From NCBI GenBank assembly GCA_014529385.2, contig CM043958.1, positions 91,233,935 to 91,271,434 of the forward strand: a stretch of 37,500 nt of DNA, read 5' to 3'. The position numbers and the translations under genes are program-made. Within the stretch, counting starts at the first letter, position 1. Each line of letters begins with the position of its first letter. Source of the stretch: Adiantum capillus-veneris. Its lineage: Eukaryota > Streptophyta > Polypodiopsida > Polypodiales > Pteridaceae. The notes below the pieces were generated by a model. That model was given only the letters and a program-made list of their open reading frames with translations, was not told where the DNA came from and searched no databases. Of this stretch, positions 1 through 8,965 are shown piece by piece.

Positions 1-1
1 G

Positions 2-1692
2 CAGAGTGCAGCTTCACAGGTATACTGGCTTAAGAAGCTTGTTGACTTGAAGATGAAAGAAGGGACACCTATGTCCAATCATCTGAATGAATTCAACACA
101 ATCTATAGTCAGTTGTCACTCAAGGTGTCAAGTTTGATGAACCTGTTAGAGCTATGTTCCTGTTGATCACATTGCCGGAAAGTTGGGACACTTTTCGCAC
201 AGCTTTGAGTAATTCTGCACCTCCAGATGGTTTGAACATAGCAGGTGTAGAAGGAAGTCTGCTTACTGAAGAAACCAATAGAAAGACAATGGACAAAGGC
301 AAAGGAATAGCCTTAGTTGTCAGGGGAAGGACCAAAGAAAAGTACAAAGGTGGAAAGAGGAATCAGTCTCGTAGCAAGTCTCGCAGTGATAAAGGCAAGA
401 GTGACATAGAATGCTACCATTGTGGCAAGAAGGGTCACATGAAAAGAGACTGCAGAGAATGGAAAGCAGAAAAAGGCAAACAGAAAGCTGAAGACCATGG
501 TGAGAAGAACAAGTCCTCAATGAAGATTCAAGAAATAAATGTGACAAACATTGTTGCAGAGGATGACAGTCTAGTGTCAAGAGACAGTAGAAGAGATACA
601 CAGTTGGCACTTGTTCATAGTGATTTGTGTGGACCTATGCCTAACCTATCTCTAGGGGGAGCTTCTTACTTTATGACATTTATAGATGATTACTCGAGGA
701 AAGTATGGGTTTACTTTCTCAAGCACAAGGTTGAAGCGTTTAGTGTTTTCAAAACGTTTGTGACACTTGTGGAGAATCAGAGTGGCAAGAAGCTTAAATG
801 CTTACGCACTGACAATGGTGGAGAGTATATTTCAAAGGCCTTTCAGGACTTTTGTGAGTCAAAAGGTATAAAACGTGAACTTACTACTCCTTAAAATCCT
901 CCTCAAAATGGTGTTGCTGAGACGATGAATAGGACCATACAAGAGAAGGTCAGAAGTATGTTGTCTAATGCACAGCAGCCAAATGGGTTTTGGGCTGAAG
1001 CTGTATCAACAGCTATTCATCTTGTAAATAGATCTCCTAGCAAGGTTTTGCAGAAGGATTCAGTGTCAGAGATGGTATGGTCAGACAAGGTGCCCTCATA
1101 CAAGCATCTCAGAGTCTTTGGCTGTGAGCCATATACTCACGTTGCAAAGGAATTTAGGAACAAACTTGAGCCAAAGAGTAGAAAGTGCATCTTTCTAGGC
1201 TATGGTAATTCTGGTGAGATGGGGTACAGACTTTGGGATCCCGAATCCAGAAAGGTTATCCGCAGCAATGATGTTCACTTTAATGAAGCCAAATATCATT
1301 CTAAACCAGAGAAAGTTGAGGAGATTAGAAGAGTTCTCTTCCAAGAAGATGGACCTGCACCTGCAAGACAAAATGTCAGGGCTCAAGAGGAGCAAGGACA
1401 GGATAGATTGGAACCACAGGTTGTGGCTGAGCCTGAGCCACCTATTGTGCGTAGATCTGGACGTGTCACGCGACCTCCTGATAGGTTTGTTCCATCTATG
1501 AACTATGTCATGTTGACTGATTGCAATGAGCCTTCATGTTACAAGGAAGCAGTGCAAATGAAGGACTCCAGGAATTGGCAATTGGCCATGCAGTCAGAGA
1601 TGGCAGCTCTGCATAAAAACAAGACAATGAAGGACTCCGGGAATTGGCAATTGGCAATTGGCCATGCAATCAGAGATGACAGCTCTGCATAA
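2..1692 (+). pseudogene. Copia gag-integrase polyprotein, broken
   Basis: Gag is read in frame 2 up to about 120 and then in frame 1, implying a 1-base loss near 119-121. A CCHC knuckle lies at 412-453 (C412, C421, H436, C451 codons) inside a Lys/Arg-rich stretch. The integrase catalytic triad is present: Asp 622-624 (SDLCGP), Asp 811-813 (TDNGGEY) and Glu 919-921 (NGVAE). A TAA at 892-894 interrupts the frame just before that Glu; the same frame resumes and runs to 1692. The GKQ-type integrase C-terminal region follows. The protease (Asp-Ser-Gly) and the integrase HHCC zinc-binding domain, normally between the knuckle and the first catalytic Asp, are absent, so several hundred bases have been deleted near 540-600. 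This product could not mature or integrate. Confidence 0.9.
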
Positions 1693-1702
1693 AAACAAGA
1701 CA
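1558..1702 (+). repeat. 69-bp tandem duplication with a 7-bp insertion, at the IN-RT junction
   Basis: The unit beginning ATGAAGGACTCC occurs at 1558-1626 (69 bp) and again at 1627-1702 (76 bp). The second copy differs by two or three substitutions and carries an extra CAATTGG, itself a third tandem copy of a short CAATTGG word. The 69-bp duplication alone would keep the frame; the extra 7 bp moves the polyprotein from frame 1 to frame 2. Confidence 0.92.
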
Positions 1703-3142
1703 TGGAAGCTAGTTAAATTACCACAGGGCAAAAAGGATCTACCATGTAAATGGGTTTACAGGTATAAGATCACCGCTCATGATAGTCAGCCAAAGTACAA
1801 AGCAAGGCTTGTTGCCAAGGGCTTTAAGCAAGAACAAGGCATTGACTTTGATGAAGTCTTCTCTCCGGTGGTCAAGATGACTACATTGAGATGCTTTCTT
1901 GTATTGGTTGCCATATTAGATTTGGTGTTGCACCAAATGGATGTCAAGATAGCGTTCTTGCATGGTGATTTAGATGTGGAAATTTACATGCAACAGCCAG
2001 AAGGGTTTGTTGAGAAAGGCAAGGAAGATTGGGTATGCCAGTTGTTAAAGAGTCTTTATGGCTTAAAACAATCACCGAGGGCATGGTACCATAAATTCCA
2101 CAAGTTTATGCTTTCTCAAGGCTACAAACATAGTGAGTTCGATCACTGTCTATATACAAAGAAGGCTAAGGATGGTAGTTGGCTGATCCTTATTTTGTAT
2201 GTGGATGACATGTTGATTGATGGCAAGCACTTGGAAGAAATTTCAGCTTTGAAGTCAAAGATGGCAAAATCGTTTGACATGAAAGACATGGGTGAGGCAA
2301 GTCATATACTTGGTATGCGCATTGAGAGAGACAGATCAAAGAAGTTGATTTGGTTATCTCAAACAGAGTATATTGACAAGGTTTTGCAACGTTTCAATAT
2401 GGAGAAGGGAAAGGCACTGAGTGTTCCATTGCCACCATATGTGAAACTTAGCAAACAAGATTTTCCTGTGTCTGAGGAAGAACAGGCGGAAATGGATAAG
2501 ATTCCATATGCGTCTGCAGTGGGTAGTTTGATGTATGCAATGATTGCTACTCGCCCAGACATTGCATTTGCAGTGGGAGTAGTAAGTCGATACATGTCAA
2601 ACCCAGGCAAGAAACATTGGGAGGCAATGAAAGGAATATTGAGATACCTGAAAGCTACAAAGAGTATGCGTATATGCTATGGGAGTCAGGAGCTAAGTGT
2701 AAAGGGTTTTACAGACTCAGATTATGCAGGTGACGTAGACAACCGAAGGTCTACGTCAGGGTATGTCTTTACATTGGCTGGTGGAGCAATATCATGGCGT
2801 TCTAGATTACAAGATTGTGTTACTCAGTCTACTACAGAGGCTGAATATGTTGCAGCATCAGAGGCATGCAAAGAATCAATTTGGCTTAATCGACTAGTAA
2901 CAGATTTGGGAATCAAAGAAGAGATGCCTGTGTTATATTGTGATAGTCAAAGTGCTATACAATTGGCTCGCAATCCAGTTTATCACTCAAAGACAAAGCA
3001 TGTGGATGTGAAGTATCATTTCATCAGGGAAATGCTCGAGGATAAGCAACTTCAGCTTGTCAAAGTTGACACCACAGAAAATCCTACTGATCTACTTACA
3101 AAAGGACTTCCCTCAGAGAGCTTTGCGCATTTTCGCAAGTAG
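1658..3142 (+). pseudogene. Copia reverse transcriptase and RNase H
   Basis: This frame stays open for 494 codons, starting with a TTG rather than a genuine ATG because it is the frameshifted continuation of the upstream polyprotein. RT begins near codon 15 (TWKLVKLPQGK, KWVYRYK, YKARLVAKGF). The catalytic YVDD box is at 2198-2209 and the SLYGLKQSPRAW block precedes it. RNase H shows FTDSDYAGD near 2709, TTEAEYVA near 2830 and YCDSQSAIQLARNP near 2935, the usual catalytic Asp/Glu/Asp set. It ends at a TAG about 100 bp before the LTR. The domain itself looks intact; only its link to gag is lost. It would make cDNA from element RNA in cytoplasmic particles. Confidence 0.93.
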
Positions 3143-3221
3143 TTAGGTGTAGGGTAGTACATAACTTCTCTACATCTCTTGTATATTAGCTTGTATAGTA
3201 GCTTCTCTCACACTTAAAGTA

Positions 3222-3271
3222 CCACATTGGACTTTAAGTGGAAGGTTGTTGGGGTATAAAGCCCAATGTGG
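3222..3271. repeat. 15-bp inverted repeat straddling the copia PPT/LTR boundary
   Basis: CCACATTGGACTTTA (3222-3236) pairs with TAAAGCCCAATGTGG (3257-3271), with one mismatch. The space between holds a purine-rich run (GTGGAAGG) that serves as the likely polypurine tract and the LTR start TGTTGGGG at about 3247. The hairpin would expose exactly the plus-strand primer/LTR junction. Confidence 0.85.
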
Positions 3272-3469
3272 TCGCCCAGGTAAGTGGGCGGGCCGCCAGG
3301 TATGTACACATATTCTTTTGTAAAAACCTAATAAGAACTCACTATGCTCTACACATTACAGTAGAGCGAGTTCACCATATCGTCGTGCTCTTCTTCTCGC
3401 ACTCTCTCTCGCGTCGCACTTCCGCTCGTACTCCTTCAAGAGTCAGCCTTCGCGCTTTGGCTGCATGGT

Positions 3470-3537
<68 letters not shown>

Positions 3538-3570
3538 AGTCATTCAAGACTAGATTATACCCCTTTGTCA
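3247..3570 (+). repeat. Copia 3' LTR (right end uncertain)
   Basis: It starts TGTTGGGG directly after a short purine tract, the common start of plant copia LTRs. It includes a C/T-rich stretch and a (GA)n array. No second LTR is in the window for comparison, so the right end and any target duplication cannot be fixed; a 7-bp-stem palindrome at about 3535-3554 (TCTAGTC/GACTAGA) lies close to where it should end. Confidence 0.6.
3473..3534. repeat. (GA)n microsatellite
   Basis: About 31 dinucleotide units with one GAAGAG interruption, lying within the copia LTR. Confidence 0.97.
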
Positions 3571-3895
3571 GTATGTACTCTTTGTGAATGTAATTCTTTG
3601 TTTCATCATCTTGATCATCCTAAATCTCCATCACAAAGTGGCCAAACTGAACTGTACAAAGCTCCCAAATCCTCTGTTGCATGGCCTTTTCGACCCTATT
3701 TGCCACAACAGCTCCATCCTTGGTCTTGTACACCTTGCTAGGATCATGCTCGTGTGATCCCCAAGGTGTATGTGGTGTGCCAATTGGTGAACTATCTATT
3801 AAAGAGAGTGGTGAAAGTTCTCTCAGTGGTGTGGATGCATCGATAGAACCACTACCACAACAACCACCACCTTCAAAAATACACCTACCTCATCT
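3560..3895 (-). pseudogene. Probable CACTA TNP1-like protein fragment
   Basis: Read on the minus strand, one frame is open from a TGA near 3890 down to a TAG near 3617, then continues in frame to about 3565. It begins Gly- and Ser/Pro-rich and then has YKTKDGAVVANRVEKAMQQ, followed by an aromatic- and acid-containing tail. A basic segment leading into an amphipathic helix of this kind is common in the second gene of CACTA elements (TNP1/Transposase_24 type); that assignment is inference. There is no ATG and one internal stop. It lies about 400 bp downstream of the DUF4216-like frame on the same strand, the right order for a CACTA element. Confidence 0.45.
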
Positions 3896-3899
3896 CAAA

Positions 3900-4290
3900 G
3901 AAGAATGAGTCGTTGGTGTAACTAGTAAACTCGAATGAGGTGTAGGGACAATTGATGTAGGGGACACACTAGTCCTAGGCATAGGGATGGTTGTAAGGTC
4001 TAGAGGGACCATCTCCCCAAAGTTTCTATGTGTAAGCAACCTGCCCTAGAGTGAACTGTGACGAAAAGGAACCCATCTGCTTGGGTGACATGCCGATTAG
4101 AGTGACTGGAAACTAAAACTAGGAGAGTATGTATCATCATCATCTCGGCCATGTCTACAGATACACAAATAACATAGGTACAATACATTATATCCATGCA
4201 ATGCAAATGACAAAAAAACAAAGCTGGAACACAACTCATCATATCTATACAATGTTGTAGAGTAATTAAAAGAGTTTAGCAAAAGAGTTT
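3900..4290. other. Spacer between the two CACTA-like fragments
   Basis: No convincing coding sequence. Several in-frame stops occur on both strands, with short T/A-rich stretches. It probably represents 3' untranslated or intronic sequence of the decayed CACTA element, by position only. Confidence 0.4.
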
Positions 4291-5046
4291 CTAGCAAAAA
4301 TCAATAGTCAATCTCTCATCTTCTATTAGAGATGATGAACCAAAGATGTCTATCTCAATCTGTACTTCTGTATCTTTGTCATCAAACTCCACTTCTTCAT
4401 CGCTTTCCGCATCAACTTGTGTATTTGAAAGCTCATCTCTAGGTTCAAGAATCTTCTTACCACTGACCTCCATCTCAAAATCCTCAATTACATCATCTTT
4501 CAGTCGTGTACTTTGTTCATGAAACTCTTTGACCTCAACCTCCAATCCTTCACACACTTTCTTGCTCCGTGGAGCAACTTTAACAACATAGAGCCAATGC
4601 GGTTTAGGCAGATCTTTTCCATCCTTTTCTTTCCATAGTGGATCTATTGTGAACAAAACTTGTACACAATGTTGCGGAAGTACGAATGTATCCTGTGCAT
4701 CTGTCCACACCTGCCTAGAGTTCACTTGAATCACTCCACTCTTATCTTTGTGCATAGTTGCCTTAGGGCCACTAATAATAACTTTGAACCACTTGGCATC
4801 AAAGGTAAAAATATCAAACTTCCTAAAGCTAATCTTCAAGATGTCTTGGATGTGGCCAAAGTATTCAACCTGGCTAGTCTCTGTGTTTTTATCCCTAGCA
4901 CTATTCTGACTTTCTTTGACAAAGCTTGCCCTAACCCCATTGTCAAAAGTGACCCTTTGCTTGTCTATCCATTGCACTCTAAAGTGTCTCCCATGTGACC
5001 AAAAGCTCCATATTTGTGATAAATTGCAGACACAAAAATTAAACAA
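4291..5046 (-). pseudogene. CACTA transposon protein with DUF4216-like domain
   Basis: The frame is open for about 251 codons. The core VEYFGHIQDILKI near residue 62, followed by FTFDAKWFKV, a valine-rich stretch, then an FVLPQHCVQVLFTIDP block and a PHWLYVVKV block, matches the layout of DUF4216: a short beta-rich domain found after the TNP2 transposase in plant En/Spm (CACTA) elements. The C-terminus is strongly acidic (runs of D/E), also typical. The frame opens on TTG, not ATG, and upstream sequence also looks coding, so this is an internal or C-terminal piece. Function of the domain is unknown. A domesticated gene is possible but not supported, as there is no start codon. Confidence 0.75.
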
Positions 5047-5430
5047 ACTTATAGTTACTAAAGTATGTGATCATCTGGATCTACAAAAGGAAGTTATGAA
5101 AAAATTTACATGCCAATCACAGCCCCTTGACATCTCCTCTTCTTTTTCAGTAATCAACACTCTATTCCTCTTTGCCTCCGAGATTGTCGCATTTAGCCAT
5201 CGCCAAGACATTTAGACAATGTTTGAAGATGATCTCAAAAGGAAGGTTTCTAGTGGCATGATTGTGCTTGAATTGCAAGCAATTTGTCAAGCGTTGTTAC
5301 TTTTTCCCTTCATACCTCTCTACACACTTCTGCATGACTTTTGAATTGAGAAGACAAAATCTCATAACCTTTTCTCGCATTGTGATATCCATCTTCTTAA
5401 TGATGCCTATCCTTGGATTTGCATGGAATC
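5047..5430 (-). pseudogene. Upstream remnant of the CACTA coding region
   Basis: On the minus strand a stretch near 5400-5310 reads MDITMREKVMRFCLLN and then continues, after a stop, as an open segment down to about 5170. Wording of this kind occurs between the TNP2 transposase and DUF4216 in CACTA proteins. It is interrupted by at least two stops. No TNP2 catalytic region was found further upstream, so most of the transposase is missing. Confidence 0.35.
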
Positions 5431-5988
5431 AAAATATCTCCCCTAAAAATATATATTTTAGATGTACTTAAACTTGAACATTTACCCTAGTATGTTGAGT
5501 ACAACGTCTTTTGACTTTTAATGACACTATGTTGAATACCGAGTCCTTTGTCATAAGGCCTTTCATTTCCTTAACTTTACCCTTTACTTTACATTTGAGA
5601 TATTTTGAAATCTTTTCCTTGAAGTGAGCCAATGAATGACAAGTGGATATCTTCTTTGGCCTTGAGATTTTTAAGGCACATTATATATAGTACTAGTATG
5701 TGACCCACGCGTTGCTACGGCCAAAGAAACATCGTCTGTATTCTCATAGGGCTATCTTCTCTTCCAAGTGGAACACTATCAATACTCTCTTTGTATGTGT
5801 ATAGTTTACTGCATTTCTAAGAGTGATGCATGACACAACCTATTGATAGATTCTAACAAACATTAATGTATGTATGCTGCTACAAAGAATTCTTTGATAC
5901 CAAGCTTGGGATCTTCTCATAGGACATTATTTTTCATGAGGTGCTAGCCCTTGCTCAACAAACTTAGGAGTGCTCCATTTCTATTGGG

Positions 5989-5990
<2 letters not shown>
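5431..5990. other. AT-rich DNA with a dispersed repeat, no gene
   Basis: No supported gene. The stretch at 5566-5700, ending in TTATATATAGTA, resembles the stretch at 31171-31310 (TTTCTTTGAAATGAAGT...GATGACA and TTATATATAGTA). It is probably a short non-autonomous transposon relic. Confidence 0.5.

Positions 5991-6051
<61 letters not shown>
5991..6051. repeat. (AG)n microsatellite
   Basis: About 30 units with a single AAG interruption near 6037. Confidence 0.97.
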
Positions 6052-6146
6052 TCCTCGTTTTGGTCTATCTTTGTCTAGCACTGCAACCTTGATTATACAG
6101 ATTAGATAATTTAGCATGGTATGAAGAAATTTCATGTCCTCCTGCC

Positions 6147-7330
6147 TTGCGCTCTCCCTCACCCACTCATGTTGCTCCACCACCGATTTCAGTAAGTAGT
6201 CCCGCGGTTTCACGGCCATCTTCCCCGCCTCCTAGTGTTCGACAGCTTTTTCCAGGAGGGGGTACAGTTGGGCAAGGAACTATGGCACAGCCAGGGGTGG
6301 GTGGTCAGATTAAGTATAGTCGCTTTTGAGATCTTTCAAAGGAATACCCTGATGCACATTTGCGACAATTTTATAAAGTGTATGGACTGAATCATCTTGG
6401 CGTTGTGGTTCCTCTCCATCAACAATCGGTGTTTGAATCCACACTTTTAGAGAAAGCTGCAAAATGGCTGTCAGAGTATCCTGACGATCACTTTCAGACG
6501 TATGTCAAAGGGTCCATAGCATTCTTGCAAAAATTCAGAATAGAAAAGACTGTCCCTTAACATTTGGAAAAGCTTTGAACGTTACGTCAAAGGTCATTGC
6601 TAGTGGAGGATTATGTGGCGAAGTTCTGGAGGCTTTTGCAGTGAGTACCTCAGGCACAACGGCCAGCAGTCGAGGTGTTTAAATGAGCATTTTTGTGAGG
6701 AGTCAGTAAGGATCTCAAAACTGCTATGGCAAGAGTAGATAAGGTAAACACTCCACTTGATAATGTGATTGCAAGGGCTATTGTAGCAGGAGAGGCTTTA
6801 GAGGATATGGAATCACTAAAGAAATCAAAGAAAAAGGATCGCAAGAAATTTCATCATAAATATCAAGGAAGTGGCAGTAATAGTTCAGAGTCGGAGAGTG
6901 CAGACTCAGAGTCCTCAGATTCAGGCAGCAGTGGTTCGGTGAAAGAATCGGAGGAAGCACCTTGCAAAAAATCCCAGCGTCAAGGAAAGGTGTTCCATTT
7001 GGATCGACGGAATCTTCTGCAGTGGTTAAAAGTATGAAGGAGCTATGGTGTACTCAGTGCCAAAATCCGGGACATGCCACTCAAGAGTGTGCAAGGACAA
7101 GCAGGAGGACGGGGGTCAAGGAGGGGGTTGCGGTCGTGGAAGAGGTGGCCGAGATCGTAATCGACCCAAGACTTGCCTTTTCTGTTTGGGAGATGGGCAT
7201 TGGCGGTCCGAGTGTTCAGAGGCTATGGAGTATGATCGAAAGAAGCAAGAACGTGCTGCTGGGAAGTAGCCGAGTGTGGCTATGGTTTAGATTGAGAGGC
7301 TGGACGAATCAGACCCGATGGTTTTGCTGA
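6147..7330 (+). pseudogene. Gypsy gag with two CCHC zinc knuckles, broken
   Basis: One frame carries gag from 6147 to about 7030 through several stops: TGA 6327, TAA 6558, TGA 6573 and TGA 6639, plus others near 6700. It starts Pro/Ser-rich, then has a helical gag core (LRQFYKVYGLNHLGV, LLEKAAKWLSEYPDDH, LVEDYVAKFWRLLQ) and ends in a Lys-rich and Ser/Glu/Asp-rich tail. The frame then shifts. The first knuckle CTQCQNPGHATQEC lies near 7050-7095; the second, CFCLGDGHW-type (CLFC...GHWRSEC), lies near 7171-7215 in a third frame after a Gly/Arg-rich linker. Gag packages element RNA into particles. Two knuckles in tandem are uncommon in plant gypsy gag. Confidence 0.75.
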
Positions 7331-7725
7331 TTACCCGTTCTGGCAAAAATGTGGTACCAATAGCCGATGTTAAGCTCCCGATTCGAAAACTCAAGAAGAT
7401 GTACATAAAAAGACTGTAACTTGGATGCCACATTCAGTACCACCATTGCAATCATGAGTACCATCGGCCTCCTCTCCATAAAAGAAAGAGGAAAAAGTCC
7501 AAAACAAAGAAAATACTATGGAAGAGGATACTTGGGATTCAGTTTGGAAAGAGGTTCTAGAATCACCATTACAAGTATGATTGGGATCGTTATTGAAATT
7601 GGTTTTGAATTTTCATAACGCTTTGCTAAGTTAGAAGTTCAAAGCAATGAATGAGATGGAAGTTGATATTGCGGTAGCTGAGGGTGAGTGGGATGATTCA
7701 GTCCCGTTTGCTGGCAAATGAAGGA
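7331..7725 (+). other. Decayed linker between gag and protease
   Basis: No open frame longer than about 65 codons. By position this is the gag-pro linker of the gypsy remnant; nothing recognisable is left. Confidence 0.5.
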
Positions 7726-8198
7726 TTACGAATACACGCATTCCGAAGCTTTCAATAAGATATCATGGCACATATATCAACAAAGTCCTATTAGATGGAG
7801 GTGCGAGAGTGAATATTATTACTCAAGCGGCTTGTGAGCTCTTTGGCTTTAGTGATTGGGAACCTACACCCTTTGTAGTTTGCATGGCAGATCAGAGAAG
7901 AGTACAGCCAGTAGGATTACTCCAAGGCATTGTGATGGATGTGGCTGGGTTGTCTTTTGCTGTTTCCTTAGTAGTCTTAAATATTGAGGATCACAGTCAG
8001 GATTATCATATTATTTTGGGGAGACCATGGTTACGTCAAGCCAGGGTAAAGCATAATTGGGAGGCAAATATGCTGACAGTTAAAAACGGTCAAAGGAAAG
8101 TTCTGGTGATGTTGGGAACATGCAAACAACCAGTTCATGCAGCATGGCCTGTGATAGCGGAGACAGTGAATATGGTGAAAGTATTAGAAAGAGGATAA
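7726..8198 (+). pseudogene. Gypsy retroviral-type aspartic protease
   Basis: The frame is open from about 7726, although no ATG is needed as it was part of a polyprotein. The catalytic loop reads LLDGGARVNIIT near 7791-7826, an Asp-Gly-Gly form of the usual Asp-Ser/Thr-Gly; the DGG form is common in this gypsy group. The flap region and the C-terminal ILGRPWLRQ motif (near 8010-8037) complete the fold. It would cut the gag-pol polyprotein. It is followed by a TAA and about 300 bp of degraded linker with several stops. Confidence 0.8.
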
Positions 8199-8489
8199 AG
8201 AGGAGCAATTCTTGAAGGCTAACCCAGATTTAGTTTCTCTCTATCTTGCAAACATTTCTATGATTTCGGAGGGAAAATATTTAGGGGACCTAGGAATATC
8301 AGAGCCAGGGGGGCAAGAAAAAGTCTTGCCTATTCCCGAACCATTGTAGGAAATTATTATGCAAGAACGTGAGTTTGAAGCAAAGATGAGTAAAGTAACA
8401 AGGGTAAAGGAAGATGAACTGGAGACGGTCTTTCTAGGAGCTCAAGTGGAGGCTCAACCCATTCATATTAATAAACAACTTGAGGCAAG

Positions 8490-8965
8490 TTTTTGAGGGA
8501 CTTGATTAATTTGTTGACAGAATTCAAGGATGTTTTCGCATGGGAATATGCGGACATGAAAGGATTGGATCCAAAGTTTTATCAGCATACGATTCATTTA
8601 AAACCAGATGCAGGGCCGGTGAAGCAGCATTCATATAGATGAATCCAAATGTGGCAAAGCAAGTCAAGGTGGAAACTGATCACCTGTTGAGGGTGGGTTT
8701 TATTACCCCTATTGACAATCCCGAATGGATTTCTCCTATTGTGGTGGTACCAAAGAAAAACAAGAAGATTCGCATTTGTGTGGATTATAGGAAGTTGAAT
8801 GCAACTACTGTTCCAGACCCTTTTTCGCTTCCATTTTTGGATTCTATTTTGGATGATGTGGTAGGGCACGAGCTGTATTATTTTTTGGATGGGTTCTGTG
8901 GATATAACCAAATTCGGATGGCTGTAGGTGATCAGGTCAAAACTTCCCCTTTTGCAATAGCATGG
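8490..8965 (+). pseudogene. Gypsy reverse transcriptase, N-terminal half, truncated
   Basis: RT begins in one frame near 8490 (LTEFKDVFAWEYADMKG). A 1-base loss at about 8638 (TATAGATGAAT) shifts it into the frame of 8639-9166. It then shows ITPIDNPEWISPIVVVPKKN, RICVDYRKLNATT and LDGFCGYNQIRM. The homology stops after VKTSPFAIA, before the expected PFGL block and catalytic YxDD box, so polymerase function is lost. The sequence after about 8957 has no RT similarity, indicating a deletion or rearrangement breakpoint. Confidence 0.85.

Larger units (their letters stand above)
1..3570 (+). mobile_element. Ty1/copia LTR retrotransposon, 3' portion (5' end outside window)
   Basis: The order gag, CCHC zinc knuckle, integrase core, reverse transcriptase, RNase H, then a TG-starting LTR is the copia order (integrase before RT). 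The 5' LTR and the gag N-terminus lie left of the window. The right LTR boundary is not defined: the LTR starts near 3247, and minus-strand CACTA-like coding resumes by about 3565-3620. The element is dead: frameshifts near 120 and 1660, a nonsense codon at 892 and an internal deletion of the protease region. The lineage may be Tork-like from the integrase and RT wording, with low certainty. Confidence 0.93.
6120..8965 (+). mobile_element. Ty3/gypsy retrotransposon remnant, probably Tat-like, without LTRs
   Basis: The order gag, zinc knuckles, aspartic protease, RT on one strand is that of a gag-pol element. The RT lead-in FAWEYADMKGLDPK and the protease core LLDGGARVNII are the style of non-chromodomain plant gypsy elements (Tat/Ogre/Retand group); that lineage call is from recall of family wording. 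No flanking LTRs, PBS or PPT were found. The RT breaks off before its catalytic YxDD, near 8957. Confidence 0.75.

Noticed and set aside
4660-5215. Plus-strand frames of 99-112 codons
   Set aside because: Antisense to the DUF4216-like frame and its upstream remnant.
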